From Methylobacterium sp. SyP6R (lineage in GTDB: Bacteria > Pseudomonadota > Alphaproteobacteria > Rhizobiales > Beijerinckiaceae), in NCBI RefSeq assembly GCF_019216885.1, contig NZ_JAAQRC020000001.1, forward strand, positions 4,312,001 through 4,376,000: 64,000 nt of DNA. Direction: 5' to 3'. Within the stretch, counting starts at the first letter, position 1. Every line of letters starts with the position of its first letter. Positions 1 to 9,384 of the stretch are shown here, one piece after another. A program made the translations under genes and the position numbers. The notes beneath the pieces are model-generated. The model was not told the origin of the DNA. It was given only the letters and a program-made list of their open reading frames with translations, and did no database searches.

Positions 1-1235
1 AAGGTCCTGGCAAAGTCCTCCCGCACCTTGCGGGCGAGGTTCTGCGCCTTGGCGTAGTAGCGGCCGCGGTAATGGGTCAGGCCCCACTGGCCGATCAGCA
101 TCGAGATCTTCAAGGTTTCCGAGAGGTCGTCGGCGCGGTCGCGCCAGGCCGAGTGGGCGTCGAACAGGCCGACATCGTAGGCGCCCTTCCAGTTGAAGCC
201 CATGCCGTTGCCGAGCATCATCTGCTGGGTGAGGCCCTCGAGCCCGATCGGCGTCCAGACCGAGGCCGCCAGGCGGTAGGCCGGCAGCGACACCTCCTCG
301 ACCGTGGCGCCCAGGCGCTCGAACCGGGCCGCCGCGGCCCGGACCTTGTCGGCCACCGCCTCCTGCATCCCGGGGGCGGAGAAGCCCTCCGTCAGGAGGC
401 CGATCTTCAGGCCCTTCGCGCCCTTCTTCAGCGCCTCGGTGTAGGGGGCGACCTGCGGCGCGTATTGCCGCGGATCGAGCCCGTCGGGCCCGGCGAGGAC
501 CTCGAGCAGCAGGGCGTTGTCGGCGACGCTCGCGGTCATCGGGCCGGTATGGTCGATCGTGGTCTCGATCGGCATCACGCCGGTATAGGGCACGAGGCCG
601 TGGGTCGGCTTCATGCCGTAGATCCCGCAATACGAGGCGGGGATGCGGATCGACCCGCCCTGATCGCCGCCGATCGCCAGATCGACCTCGCCGGCGGCCA
701 CCAGGGCGCCGCTGCCGGAGGACGAGCCGCCGGCCGAGTAGCCCATCCGGTGCGGGTTGTGGACCGGCCCCGGATCCGAGGTGTGGCTGCCGCCCGACAG
801 ACAGAAGTGCTCGCACACCGCCTTGCCCAGGATGGTGGCGCCGGCATCGAGCATCCGGGTCACGATGGTGGCATCGGACGCGGGCACGAAGCCCTCCAGG
901 GTCGAGGCGCCGTTCATCATCGGCACGCCGGCCAGAGCCACGTTGTCCTTGAGCGCCACGGTCTTAGCCTGGAGCTTGCCGGTATCGGCGCCCTTCACCT
1001 CGCTCTTCCAGTACCAGGCGCCGAGCGGGTTCTCGTCCGGGCTCGGGCGGGTGCCCGGGGTGCGGGGATACTTCACCGGCGGGATGTGGTCCGGCAGGGC
1101 GTCGACGACGTCGTAGGCGTCGAACGAGGCGTCCATCAGGGCGCGGTAGGCGGCGGCCTCCTCGTGCGACATCGACATGTAGAGGCTGGCGGCGAGCTCG
1201 CGGACCTGGGCGGCACTCGGGCGGGTGATGGCCAT
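1..1235 (-). CDS. Amidase (amidase-signature family), 3' end cut by window edge
   Basis: Probable cytoplasmic amidase hydrolysing a carboxamide to acid plus ammonia. Translating the minus strand from the ATG at 1235 gives about 411 codons without a stop before the edge. The Ser-cisSer-Lys catalytic set of the amidase-signature family is visible: Lys96 in ALKDN, the cis-serine in AGGSSSGSG (about 169-177), and the nucleophile Ser195 in DQGGSIR. The start is supported by an AAGGAG-type ribosome site just upstream. It lies downstream of, and on the same strand as, a urea/amide-type ABC importer, so I infer that it processes the imported amide. The exact substrate cannot be read from sequence. 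GatA is less likely because no gatB or gatC is adjacent. Confidence 0.88.
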   Translation of the reverse strand, partial: MAITRPSAAQVRELAASLYMSMSHEEAAAYRALMDASFDAYDVVDALPDHIPPVKYPRTPGTRPSPDENPLGAWYWKSEVKGADTGKLQAKTVALKDNVALAGVPMMNGASTLEGFVPASDATIVTRMLDAGATILGKAVCEHFCLSGGSHTSDPGPVHNPHRMGYSAGGSSSGSGALVAAGEVDLAIGGDQGGSIRIPASYCGIYGMKPTHGLVPYTGVMPIETTIDHTGPMTASVADNALLLEVLAGPDGLDPRQYAPQVAPYTEALKKGAKGLKIGLLTEGFSAPGMQEAVADKVRAAAARFERLGATVEEVSLPAYRLAASVWTPIGLEGLTQQMMLGNGMGFNWKGAYDVGLFDAHSAWRDRADDLSETLKISMLIGQWGLTHYRGRYYAKAQNLARKVREDFART

Positions 1236-1403
1236 GGGGCGTCTCCTTGGGTTTGCATGCGAGAGTGGGAATCGAACCGGCTAGAGAATTTTGCGGTGAA
1301 ACGGGAACTGCTTTATCAAATAAAATTCAAAACAGAACGCTGTTTAGCGCAATAATAACATACGGCAGGAACATGAAATCGCTGAATCGGCTTTCCTCCC
1401 CTC

Positions 1404-1529
1404 AACCTCATCCTGAGGTGCTGCCGCTTGCGGCAGCCTCGAAGGAGGGCTTCAGAAGCCTGTGCGATCTCTGGAGCCCTCCTTCGAGGTCAGTCGATCT
1501 TCGATCGACTAACACCTCAGGATGAGGTT
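1404..1529. repeat. Family A intergenic palindrome, copy 1
   Basis: An imperfect inverted repeat of about 126 bp. It begins with CCTCATCCTGAGG and ends with the reverse complement of that segment. An inner pair, GAAGGAGGGCT and AGCCCTCCTTC, gives a long cruciform or hairpin. Related copies occur at 5015-5135, 16255-16369 and 32013-32133. It sits between the ABC importer and the amidase gene, so it may affect read-through or mRNA stability. The rest of the 1236-1602 gap holds no gene that I can see. Confidence 0.85.
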
Positions 1530-1602
1530 GTGAGTGGAAAGAGCTGCCATGCTTGTGAAACGTCCTGTCATGCACAGTGTTGCAACGGGCTCTGATGGCA
1601 CT

Positions 1603-2304
1603 CTAAGCCGCCGCCATCCCGATCCGCCCCGCCAGCAGGTCCTCGCGCGCGACCTCGCCGGTGATGCGGCCCTTCTGGATGCCGAGCACCCGGTCGGATA
1701 GCGAGGTGATGAAGTCGAGGTTCTGCTCGACGATGATCATCGACAGGTCCCAGCGCTTCTTCAAGGCCAGCAGCGTCTCGATGATCTCCTCGATGATCGA
1801 GGGCTGGATGCCTTCCGTCGGCTCGTCGAGGAGCACGAGCTTCGGCCTAGTGCAGAGGCAGCGGGCGAGCGCGAGCAATTGCTGCTCGCCACCCGAGAGG
1901 GCGCCGCCGCGCCGGTCGAGCAGGCGGACGAGGCGGGGAAAGTCGGCGAGCACGTCGTCGATGATACGGGGATCTTCCCGGGGCGCGCTGGCGAGCCCCA
2001 TGCGCAGGTTCTCGCGCACGCTGAGGGTCGAGAAGATCTCGCGGCCCTGCGGCACCAGGCCCATCCCGAGCCGGGCGCGCTGGTGGACCGGGAGCCGCGT
2101 GATCTCGGTGCCGGAGAACCGCACCGCGCCGGTATCGGCGGCGAGGTGCCCCATCAGGGTCCGCATCAGCGTGGTCTTGCCCATGCCGTTATGGCCGAGG
2201 ATGCCGAGATATTCGCCACTCGCCAGGGTGAAATCGACCCCCATCAGGATCGGGACCCGGCCGTAGCTCGCCCGCAGGCCTTCCACATCCAGCAGAGCGC
2301 TCAT
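1603..2304 (-). CDS. ABC transporter ATPase, UrtE/LivF type
   Basis: One of two ATPases powering a branched-chain-amino-acid-type (HAAT) importer, acting on the cytoplasmic face. The 233-residue product has Walker A (GHNGMGKTT), ABC signature LSGGEQQ, Walker B LVLLDEP followed by TEGIQPS, and the switch His replaced by Gln in IVEQN, as is usual for LivF/UrtE. The start MSALLDVEG is chosen because its ATG overlaps the stop of the upstream ATPase gene as ATGA (2301-2304). A longer open frame upstream only shadows that neighbour. It is the last gene of the importer operon before the family A palindrome. LivF is possible, but the LSHGQ-type partner and the amidase favour urea or amide transport. 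Confidence 0.9.
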   Translation of the reverse strand: MSALLDVEGLRASYGRVPILMGVDFTLASGEYLGILGHNGMGKTTLMRTLMGHLAADTGAVRFSGTEITRLPVHQRARLGMGLVPQGREIFSTLSVRENLRMGLASAPREDPRIIDDVLADFPRLVRLLDRRGGALSGGEQQLLALARCLCTRPKLVLLDEPTEGIQPSIIEEIIETLLALKKRWDLSMIIVEQNLDFITSLSDRVLGIQKGRITGEVAREDLLAGRIGMAAA

Positions 2305-3029
2305 GCCGCCACCTTCTTGCCGAGATAGACGTCGCGGACCCGCCGGTCGGCGAGCACGGCGTCGATCCCGTCCTCCATCATGATCCGGCCCTGGTGGAAC
2401 ACCGTGACCGTGCGGGCGATCATCTTGATGAACGCCATGTCGTGCTCGACCACGACAATCGCCCGGGTCTTGTTGATCTCGCGGATGATCTCGGCGGTGC
2501 GGTGGGTCTCCTCGTCGGTCATGCCGGCGGCGGGCTCGTCGAGGAGGATCAGTTCGGGATCGCCTGCCAGCACCGTGCCGATCTCGACCCATTGCCGCTG
2601 GCCGTGCGAGAGCTGGCCGACGGTGGCGTCTGCCAGATGCGTCAGCCGGATCTTTTCCAGGATCTCGTCGACCAGCGGCCGGGTGAATTTCGGCGTCGTC
2701 TTGCGGCGGGCCGCGAGCCAGATGTTCTCGCGCACCGATACCCCGTTGAAGACGTTCGGCACCTGCGTCTTGATGCCGATGCCGAGCCGGGCGATCTGAT
2801 GGCTCTGCAGGCCGGTCAGCGGCTTGCCGCGGAACGCGATGGTGCCTGAGGTCGGCGTGAGCTGCCCGGTCAGCATCTTGAAGAACGTGCTCTTGCCGGC
2901 GCCGTTCGGGCCGATCAGGCAGCGCAGCTCCATCTCGCCTAAAGTGAAGCTCACGTCGTCGTTGGCGACGACGCCGCCGAAGCGCATCGTCAGGTTCTCG
3001 GTCTTCAGGAGGGGGACGAGGGGATCCAT
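2301..3029 (-). CDS. ABC transporter ATPase, UrtD/LivG type
   Basis: Second ATPase of the importer, 242 residues. It shows Walker A GPNGAGKST, signature LSHGQRQWVE, Walker B LILLDEPAAGMT and switch His in VVEHDM. The LSHGQ-x-QW signature is characteristic of UrtD-like subunits rather than LivG, which usually has LSYGQ. I start at MDPLVPLLK (3029), one base after the stop of the upstream permease gene; the frame stays open into that permease but has no separate support. Coupled by a 4 bp overlap to the LivF-type gene. Confidence 0.9.
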   Translation of the reverse strand: MDPLVPLLKTENLTMRFGGVVANDDVSFTLGEMELRCLIGPNGAGKSTFFKMLTGQLTPTSGTIAFRGKPLTGLQSHQIARLGIGIKTQVPNVFNGVSVRENIWLAARRKTTPKFTRPLVDEILEKIRLTHLADATVGQLSHGQRQWVEIGTVLAGDPELILLDEPAAGMTDEETHRTAEIIREINKTRAIVVVEHDMAFIKMIARTVTVFHQGRIMMEDGIDAVLADRRVRDVYLGKKVAA

Positions 3030-3030
3030 C

Positions 3031-4077
3031 TCATTCGGCTCCCGCGGTCTGGGTACGGGCGGCGGTGGAGACGAGGGGGCGCCGACTGGCCTTGCGGCCG
3101 AATCCGGCAAGCGCGTCGCGCAAGGTCGGCACGATGCCCTTCGGCAGCAGCAGCACGAAGCCGACCAGGATGACGCCGAGCACCAGGTTCGAGTTGAAGG
3201 CCTGCTGCGAGCCGATCTTCGCGTTGAGGTACTGGATCAGCACGCAGCCGACGACCGGGCCGATCAGGGTACCGAGGCCCCCGACGGTGATCCAGATGAT
3301 GATCTCGGCCGAGAGCGACAGCGAGAAGATCGTCGGCCCGACGAAGGCGCCCCAGTTGACGTAGAGCGCGCCGGCCAGCCCGGCGACGGCGCCGCCGACC
3401 ATGAACACGCCGAGCTTGATCAGGCGCGGGTCGTAGCCGAGCAAGGCCGCCCGGGTCTCGTTCTCCCGCACCGCGACGGCGATGCGGCCGAAGGGGCTGG
3501 CGAGCAGCAGGCGCATCAGGAGATACACGCCGATCAGCGTGAAGCCGGTGACCAACCACGAGGCTTCGGGGCTGAGCACCGCATCCGGCGTGTAGGGGGC
3601 GTTGAAGGTCGGCACCGACGGGATGCCGTTGAAACCGCCGAGCCGTGCCTGGCCGATCGTGTAGGCGTCGCCCGCCGTCGAGTTGACGACGTTGAACAGG
3701 ATCAGCGTGACGGTGAGCGTGATGACCCCGAGATAGACCTCGCTGATCCGGCCGTAGAACACGAAATAGCCGAGAGCCGCCGCGAACAGGGCCGGGAACA
3801 GGATCGCCAGCAGGATCGCGTTGGTCGAATCGCCGAAATTGATCGCCGCGATGGCGTAGGTGTAGCCGCCGAGACCGAAGAACGCGGTCTGGCCGAAGGA
3901 CAGGATGCCGCCGAAGCCCCAGATGAAGGCGAGGCTGAGCGCCAGCACCCCCATGGCGGCAAACAGCGTCAGCTGCATCAGGGTGAAGAGTTCGAGATAG
4001 GTGGGCAGCACGGCCACCAGACCGAGGGCGACGAGGACGGCCAGGGCCTGGAGCCCGAGCGTGAGGCGAGCGGGCAT
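3031..4077 (-). CDS. HAAT-type ABC permease, UrtC/LivM type
   Basis: Inner-membrane permease of 348 residues with about nine to ten hydrophobic segments. The LivM/UrtC fold is recognisable from FGQTAFFGLGGYTYAI near residue 60 and from the EAA-like loop around ENETRAALLGYDP near residue 205. It forms the transmembrane pore with the adjacent LivH/UrtB-type permease. Its ATG directly abuts the stop of that upstream gene (4078), which implies translational coupling. Substrate is inferred from the operon as urea or a short-chain amide. Confidence 0.9.
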   Translation of the reverse strand: MPARLTLGLQALAVLVALGLVAVLPTYLELFTLMQLTLFAAMGVLALSLAFIWGFGGILSFGQTAFFGLGGYTYAIAAINFGDSTNAILLAILFPALFAAALGYFVFYGRISEVYLGVITLTVTLILFNVVNSTAGDAYTIGQARLGGFNGIPSVPTFNAPYTPDAVLSPEASWLVTGFTLIGVYLLMRLLLASPFGRIAVAVRENETRAALLGYDPRLIKLGVFMVGGAVAGLAGALYVNWGAFVGPTIFSLSLSAEIIIWITVGGLGTLIGPVVGCVLIQYLNAKIGSQQAFNSNLVLGVILVGFVLLLPKGIVPTLRDALAGFGRKASRRPLVSTAARTQTAGAE

Positions 4078-4944
4078 TTAGAGCGTTCCCTTGAAGAAGC
4101 GGCCGGAGATGCCCTGCGGCAAGAGCCGGATCAGCAGGATCGCGGAGAGGAACAGGATCACTTCGCCATAGACCGGGGTGGTGAAGTAGGCGCCGAGCTG
4201 GTTGACGAGGCCGAACAGGCCGGCGGCCGAGAGCGTGCCCGAGATGATCGCCGCGCCCCCACCCACCACGGTGATGAAGCACTTGGCGACGAAGGCGGTG
4301 CCCATCACCGGGGTGATGCCGGAGACCGGTGCCAGGAGTCCGCCGGCGAGCCCCGTGACCGCCGCCCCGATGCCGAAGGTCGCCATGTAGATCTTCGCCG
4401 GGTTGACCCCCAGCGTCGCGGCCATGCCGGGATTGAGCATCACCGCCCGGGCGACGAGGCCGAAGCGGGTGAACCGCAGCACGCCGTAGACGAGCGCCAT
4501 CACCAGGACCGCCATGCCGAGCAGGAAGATCGTGTACCAGCTCGACCGGTAGGCCCCGACCTGGAACCCGCCGAGCGGCGTCGGCACCCCGTTGATGGTG
4601 TTGCCGAAGATCGTCGTCACGAGGCCGATCAGGCACAGGCTCAGGCCCCAGGTCGCCAGCATCGAATCGACGAGGCGCCCGTACAGGAACCGGATCAGGC
4701 AGCGCTCGATGACGAGCCCGACCAGCCCGACGAAGAGCGGCGCCACCACCAGCATCGCGATCCAGATGTTGAGCCCGGCATTGGCCGAGATCACCGTGGC
4801 ATAGGCGCCGAGCATCACGAACTCGCCGTGGGCCAGGTTGATGATCTTCATCATCCCGAAGATGATCGCCAGGCCGAGGCAGAGCAGGAACAGGGAGGCG
4901 GCCCCGTTCACGACGTCGAGCGCGATGATGAGCGACAGATCCAT
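4078..4944 (-). CDS. HAAT-type ABC permease, UrtB/LivH type
   Basis: Integral-membrane permease, 288 residues from MDLSLIIALDVVNGAASLF. The LivH/UrtB signature IINLAHGEFVMLGAY lies about 35 residues in, and several hydrophobic helices follow. An upstream in-frame ATG at 5013 would add 23 non-hydrophobic residues and run to the edge of a repeat element, so I prefer 4944. It is the first permease after the binding-protein gene; 225 bases separate them and contain family A copy 2, so this gene may depend on read-through or its own weak promoter. Confidence 0.88.
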   Translation of the reverse strand: MDLSLIIALDVVNGAASLFLLCLGLAIIFGMMKIINLAHGEFVMLGAYATVISANAGLNIWIAMLVVAPLFVGLVGLVIERCLIRFLYGRLVDSMLATWGLSLCLIGLVTTIFGNTINGVPTPLGGFQVGAYRSSWYTIFLLGMAVLVMALVYGVLRFTRFGLVARAVMLNPGMAATLGVNPAKIYMATFGIGAAVTGLAGGLLAPVSGITPVMGTAFVAKCFITVVGGGAAIISGTLSAAGLFGLVNQLGAYFTTPVYGEVILFLSAILLIRLLPQGISGRFFKGTL

Positions 4945-5014
4945 GGCGTCATCCGGGCGGGGGAGGGGACCGAGCCGGAACTCGGTCGACGGCAATGCTA
5001 ATTTCCCACCCACG

Positions 5015-5135
5015 ACCTCATCCTGAGGTGCGACTGAAAGAACCTTCGAAGGAGGGCTCCAGATGCCGCTGCGATCCCTGGAATCCTCCTTCGAGGTCAG
5101 TCGATCGAAGATCGACTGACACCTCAGGATGAGGT
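5015..5135. repeat. Family A intergenic palindrome, copy 2
   Basis: About 121 bp with the same outer arms (ACCTCATCCTGAGGTG and its complement) and inner GAAGGAGGGCTCCAG arms as copy 1. It lies within an operon, between the binding-protein gene and the first permease. That is a usual place for a hairpin that lets the binding protein be made in excess. This role is inferred. Confidence 0.85.
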
Positions 5136-5169
5136 CGCGGGAAGGAGGGAAAGAGGCTCGAATCGACCC

Positions 5170-6411
5170 TCAGATCGAAATCTCATACTGCTTGTTGTCG
5201 CGGGGGTTCTTGACCAGGTTGCACACCGCGGCGGTGTCCTGGGGCTTGGCGTCCGGGTAGGTCTCGCGCACGTCCCATTTCCGGTCCTTGACCGCCGCCA
5301 GGTAAGCGTTGCGGGTGACGTGATGGGTGGCATGGTCGATCGTCACCTTGCCGGTCGGCCCGTCGAAGGAAAGTCCCGTCTCCAAGGCCTCCGTCACCGC
5401 CATCCGGTCGATCGACTTCGCCGTCTTCACCCCCTCGACCCAGAGATAAAAACCCTCGTAGGTCGCCGCCGCCAATTCGCTGATATAGGGGATGCCGGGC
5501 GATTGCTTCTTCAGCTTGGCGACGTAACTCGTGCTCGCCGGGGTCGTCAGTTCCTCGAAATAGCCGTAGGCGCCGAGGATGCCGTCGCTCTCGGCGGCGT
5601 TGAGGGTGGTGGGCTCGTTGACGAGGCCGAAGGTGGTCGAGGCGATCGGGATCTGGTCCTTCATCCCGGCCGAGGTCCATTGCCGGTAGAACGCCGTGTG
5701 GTTGCCGCCGACCAGCGCCGAGAGCAGCAGGTCGGGCTTCGCCGCCTGGATCTTCGAGATCGTCGGGCCGAAATTCGTCACGTCGAGCGGGAAGAAATCG
5801 ACCGCGACGGTCTCGCCGCCGTTGTCCTTGACGTATTTCTGCATCCACTTGGCGGTGATCTGGCCGTAATTGTAGTCGGCGGCGATGACATAGACCTTCT
5901 TCGCCGGCTTTCCCCCCTTGGTCATCGCGAAAGGAACCAGCTTCTCCACCGTCTGGGCCGGGGTGGTGCCGGTGCAGAAGGTGTTGCGGTCGCAGACCCC
6001 GCCCTCGTACAGCACGTTGTAGAAGTACAGCACCTTGAAGCGGTTGAAGGTCGGGCGGATCGCCTCGCGCGAGGCCGAGGTGATGCCGCCATGGATCACC
6101 GCCACCTTGTCGCGCACGGCGAGCTGCTGGGCATACTGCGAATACATCTGGATGTTCGACTGGGTGTCGTAATGCACCAGCTGCAGCGGCCGGCCCAGCA
6201 GGCCGCCGGCGGCATTCACCTCCTCGATGCCGAGCTTCAGGCTCTCGACCATCGGCGTGCCGGAGGCGGCGAGCGGGCCCGACTGGTCGTGCAGCGAGCC
6301 GACCAGGATCGGCGTCTCGGCTTTGGCCGAGCGGAGCAGGGCGGGCATCGCCAGGGTCGAGAGCGGGACGGCGGAGGCGGTGCGGAGAAGGTCGCGACGT
6401 GAGAGGGCCAT
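5170..6411 (-). CDS. Periplasmic amide/urea-type substrate-binding protein, Tat-exported
   Basis: Solute-binding protein of 413 residues resembling the FmdD/AmiC/UrtA group of periplasmic binding proteins type I. The N-terminus MALSRRDLLRTASAVPL carries a twin-arginine motif (SRRDLLR), followed by a hydrophobic stretch and a likely cleavage after SAKA. The mature part begins TPILVGSLHDQSGPLAASG, typical of the ligand-binding lobe, and contains a Cys pair (GGVCDRNTFC, about residues 137-144). It captures substrate for the permeases and ATPases downstream. The amidase at the end of the cluster suggests a short-chain amide or urea as ligand. It is transcribed divergently from the importer gene at 6715. 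Confidence 0.9.
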   Translation of the reverse strand: MALSRRDLLRTASAVPLSTLAMPALLRSAKAETPILVGSLHDQSGPLAASGTPMVESLKLGIEEVNAAGGLLGRPLQLVHYDTQSNIQMYSQYAQQLAVRDKVAVIHGGITSASREAIRPTFNRFKVLYFYNVLYEGGVCDRNTFCTGTTPAQTVEKLVPFAMTKGGKPAKKVYVIAADYNYGQITAKWMQKYVKDNGGETVAVDFFPLDVTNFGPTISKIQAAKPDLLLSALVGGNHTAFYRQWTSAGMKDQIPIASTTFGLVNEPTTLNAAESDGILGAYGYFEELTTPASTSYVAKLKKQSPGIPYISELAAATYEGFYLWVEGVKTAKSIDRMAVTEALETGLSFDGPTGKVTIDHATHHVTRNAYLAAVKDRKWDVRETYPDAKPQDTAAVCNLVKNPRDNKQYEISI

Positions 6412-6714
6412 CCGGGTCCGGGCTCCTGGCTGCTTGGGCCGACAACTGCTTGGGCCGACGACCCGAGGTTAGAAGAGGCCGGAGGACCGGCGCTTGCCTG
6501 TGCTGACCAAAAAATTGGACTGCCCGTGCCAGGGCGCAGGCCTGCGGCTTTCCGGGGCAAGCCGGACGATCTTCTCCGCGTTTGTGCGATGAGAGAAAAT
6601 TCTTCCGCTATACACCTATCAGATAGAGGATTTTTCTTATATCCGCGCCGTTCTTGCACCGCGGCAGGACGATGCCCTAAGCGGACACGGATTCTTCCCC
6701 AACAACGGCCGGCC
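6412..6714. promoter_or_regulatory. Divergent promoter region between two ABC importers
   Basis: About 300 bp between two divergent importer genes, so it must carry promoters for both. The stretch around 6590-6650 is locally AT-rich and includes the small dyad CTATC-A-GATAG at 6616-6626, a possible operator. No gene is seen. The assignment rests on gene arrangement, not on a recognised promoter consensus. Confidence 0.4.
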
Positions 6715-7749
6715 ATGACCATCACGCGACGCAGCATCCTCGGGGCAGCCCCGGTCCTGGCGGCCTGCGCCCTGAATGGCGGCCGGGCCCTGGCGCAAGG
6801 TCGCACCGCCCCGCTCCGGGTCGGCGTGATCCCGATCCTCGCCGCCGCGCCGATCTACATCGCCGAGAAGGAAGGCTGGCTGAAGCAGGCCGGGCTGTCG
6901 CTCGCGATCACCACCTTCGAGTCCGGCCCGAACATGATCCAGGCGCTCGCCTCGGGGACCCTCGACGTCTATGTCGCCGGCGTCGCGCCGCTCGGCGTCG
7001 CGCGCTCCAAGGGCATCGACGTGAAGGTGGTGGCCGCCACCTCGGTCGAGGAGAACGTCGTCGTCGCCGGTCCCAAGCTCGCCCGCTTCGCCGAGAAGGG
7101 CGTCGCCCCGGCCGAGGTGTTCAAGCGCTACCGGGACTCCGCCGGTACCCCGGCGCGGCTCGCGACCCAGCCCCTCGGCTCGGTGCCCAACACCACCCTG
7201 CAGCACTGGCTGTGGGAGGTGGCGAAGGTCGATCCGAAGGACGTGACGATCGTCTCGATGGGGATCGACGCGACCCAGCAGGCGATCCTCGCCGGCGCGG
7301 TCGAGGGCGGCATCCTGCGCGAGCCCGCGGTCTCGATCGTCACCGGCCGCAACCCGGCGATCCGCCTGATGGCGCTCGGCGGTGAGATGTTCCCGAGCCA
7401 GCCCGGCACCGTCGTCGCCGTCACCCGCGCGCTCCTCGATCGCGAGCCCGACGCCGTGCAGGCTATCGTGACCGGCATCGTCCGGGCCGTCGACCTGATC
7501 GGCCGCGAGCCGGACCGCGTCGCGCCGATCGTCGAGGGCGCGCTCGGCAAGGGCCTCGTCGACACCGCCACGATCCGCCGGGCCCTCGCCTCGCCGGCGA
7601 CGCGCTTCACCGCCGATCCCCGCCCGATCGTGGAGCCGACGGCGGCGATGCAGCGCTATCAGGTCAAGATCGGCGCGCTCGACCGCGAGGTCCCCCTCGA
7701 CGGGCTGTTCGAGCCGCGCTTCTACGAGCGCGCGGTCGCGGGCAAGTAA
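6715..7749 (+). CDS. NitT/TauT-family ABC substrate-binding protein
   Basis: Periplasmic binding protein, 344 residues from MTITRRSILGAAPVLAACAL. The start has a Tat-like TRRSILG motif and a possible lipobox-like LAACAL. The mature sequence RVGVIPILAAAPIYIAEKEGWLKQAGL is the usual opening of SsuA/NrtA/ThiY-type proteins. It heads a three-gene importer with the permease (10 bp downstream) and ATPase. The ligand could be a sulfonate, taurine, nitrate or a pyrimidine precursor; the sequence does not decide. The frame stays open further upstream, but that extension lacks a signal peptide and a ribosome site. Confidence 0.88.
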   Translation: MTITRRSILGAAPVLAACALNGGRALAQGRTAPLRVGVIPILAAAPIYIAEKEGWLKQAGLSLAITTFESGPNMIQALASGTLDVYVAGVAPLGVARSKGIDVKVVAATSVEENVVVAGPKLARFAEKGVAPAEVFKRYRDSAGTPARLATQPLGSVPNTTLQHWLWEVAKVDPKDVTIVSMGIDATQQAILAGAVEGGILREPAVSIVTGRNPAIRLMALGGEMFPSQPGTVVAVTRALLDREPDAVQAIVTGIVRAVDLIGREPDRVAPIVEGALGKGLVDTATIRRALASPATRFTADPRPIVEPTAAMQRYQVKIGALDREVPLDGLFEPRFYERAVAGK

Positions 7750-7759
7750 AGAACAACCG

Positions 7760-8515
7760 ATGCGATCCCGCCCCGCGGCGGCCCTGCTCCCGCTCGTGGG
7801 ACTCGCCGCCTTCTTCGCCCTGTGGGAGGCCGTGCCCCGGCTCGGCCTCGTCAACCCGGCCTTCCTCCCGCCGCCCTCGGTGCTGCCGGAGGCCTTCTTG
7901 CGCGAGTTGCGCTCCGGCCAGTGGCTGGCGGCGGTGACCGGAAGCCTCGGACACTACCTCGCGGGCCTCGCCCTCGGCGTCGGCCTCGGCATCGCCGCCG
8001 GCACGCTCACGGGGATGTCGCGCACCGCGGAAGGGCTGACCGCCTGGGTGGTGCGGGTCTTACGCCCGGTGCCGGGCCTCGCCTGGGTGCCGTTCGCGAT
8101 CATCTGGTTCGGGGTCAGCCCGGAGGCGGCCCTGTTCATCGTCGCGATCGGGGTGTTCTGGATCGTCTATTTCGCGGCCCACGGGGCGATCCGCGGCGTC
8201 GACCGCGACCTGATCGAGCTCGCCGCCGCCTTCGGCTTCCGCTCCGCCCCCGAGCGGCTGGTCACGGTGGTGTGGCCGGCGGCGATGCCCGGCATCCTCG
8301 TCGGCGTGCGCACCGCCATCGGGCAGGCCTGGATGGCGGTGGTGGCCGCCGAAATCTTCGGCGTCGCGGGCCTCGGCCAGCGGATGATGCAGGCCTCGAC
8401 CCTGCTCGCGACCGACATCGTCGTCGTCTACATGCTCACCATGGCGCTGCTCTACGGCGTGTTCGATGCCGGCTTCACCGCCCTCCAACGCTGGATTCTC
8501 AGATGGCGGGCCTGA
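7760..8515 (+). CDS. NitT/TauT-family ABC permease
   Basis: Inner-membrane permease of 251 residues, SsuC/TauC type, with about six hydrophobic helices. The EAA loop is seen as ELAAAFGFRSAPERLVTVVWPAAMPGILVGVR around residues 153-184. The segment EIFGVAGLGQRMMQAS (about 197-212) is typical of the family. It starts 10 bp after the binding-protein gene and overlaps the ATPase gene by 13 bp, so the three are surely one operon. Confidence 0.9.
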   Translation: MRSRPAAALLPLVGLAAFFALWEAVPRLGLVNPAFLPPPSVLPEAFLRELRSGQWLAAVTGSLGHYLAGLALGVGLGIAAGTLTGMSRTAEGLTAWVVRVLRPVPGLAWVPFAIIWFGVSPEAALFIVAIGVFWIVYFAAHGAIRGVDRDLIELAAAFGFRSAPERLVTVVWPAAMPGILVGVRTAIGQAWMAVVAAEIFGVAGLGQRMMQASTLLATDIVVVYMLTMALLYGVFDAGFTALQRWILRWRA

Positions 8516-9255
8516 TCGCGATCCAGGGCCTCGCCCTAACCTTCACCCGCGACGGCACCCGCACCACGGTGCTGTCGGATCTCGACCTCGACATCGAACC
8601 CGGCGAGTTCCTGGCGATCGTCGGCGCCTCCGGCGTCGGCAAGTCGACGCTGCTCCGCGTCATCGCCGACCTGGTCAACCCAAGCGCCGGCACCGTCTCG
8701 GTGAGCGAGCCGGAAGCAGGCCGCCGGGCGGTCGCCCTGGTGTTCCAGGATTCGCGCCTGCTGCCCTGGCGCCGCGTCCTCGACAACGTCGCCTTCGGGC
8801 TCGAGAAGCTGCGGTTGCCCCGGGCCGAGCGGCGCCGGCGGGCGCAAGCCGCCCTCGACCGGGTGGGCCTCGGTGCACTGGCCGGGCGCTGGCCGTTCCA
8901 GCTCTCCGGCGGCCAGCGCCAGCGGGTGTCGCTCGCCCGCGCGCTCGCGGTCGAGCCGCACGTGCTGCTGATGGACGAGCCGTTCTCGGCCCTCGACGCG
9001 CTCACTCGCGAAAACCTCCAGGACGAGCTCGCCCGGCTCTGCCGCGCCTCGGGCCAGACGGTCCTGTTCGTCACCCACGACATCGAGGAAGCGGTCTACC
9101 TCGCCGACCGGGTCGTGGTGCTGGCGGGGGCACCCGGGCGCATCGTCGCCGCCCACCGGATCGCGACGGCCCAGCCGCGCGACCGGGCGGCGCCGGAGCT
9201 GAAGGCGATGACGCAGGTGATCCGGGAGGAGTTGCTGGGGGCAGCCGGGGGATAG
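8503..9255 (+). CDS. NitT/TauT-family ABC ATPase
   Basis: Cytoplasmic ATPase of 250 residues, SsuB/TauB type. It shows Walker A GASGVGKST, Q-loop LVFQDSRLLPWR, signature LSGGQRQRVSLARAL, Walker B VLLMDEPFSALD and switch His in VTHDIEEAVYLADR. The start MAGLIAIQG (8503) overlaps the permease stop by 13 bp. An open frame extending further upstream is only the permease region read in another phase. It ends before an intergenic block with tandem repeats and strong hairpins. Confidence 0.9.
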   Translation: MAGLIAIQGLALTFTRDGTRTTVLSDLDLDIEPGEFLAIVGASGVGKSTLLRVIADLVNPSAGTVSVSEPEAGRRAVALVFQDSRLLPWRRVLDNVAFGLEKLRLPRAERRRRAQAALDRVGLGALAGRWPFQLSGGQRQRVSLARALAVEPHVLLMDEPFSALDALTRENLQDELARLCRASGQTVLFVTHDIEEAVYLADRVVVLAGAPGRIVAAHRIATAQPRDRAAPELKAMTQVIREELLGAAGG

Positions 9256-9384
9256 GGGTCGAATCCGCATGGCGTCCCTCGATGACGTCGGCGCGCGCGT
9301 CCCGCGGATGACCGCTCCCGACCCGATCGCGAAAAAGGCCCCGGCAAGGCTGCCGCCGCCCACGCCCCGCAACGCTGCGGTGCC

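Noticed and set aside
72..1355. A 427-codon open frame on the plus strand
   Set aside because: Antisense to the amidase, whose catalytic motifs are clear on the minus strand.
2824..5001. A 725-codon open frame on the plus strand
   Set aside because: It is antisense to two clear permease genes and an ATPase gene; its translation is low-complexity Asp/Glu/Gln/Arg-rich, typical of the reverse strand of high-GC genes.
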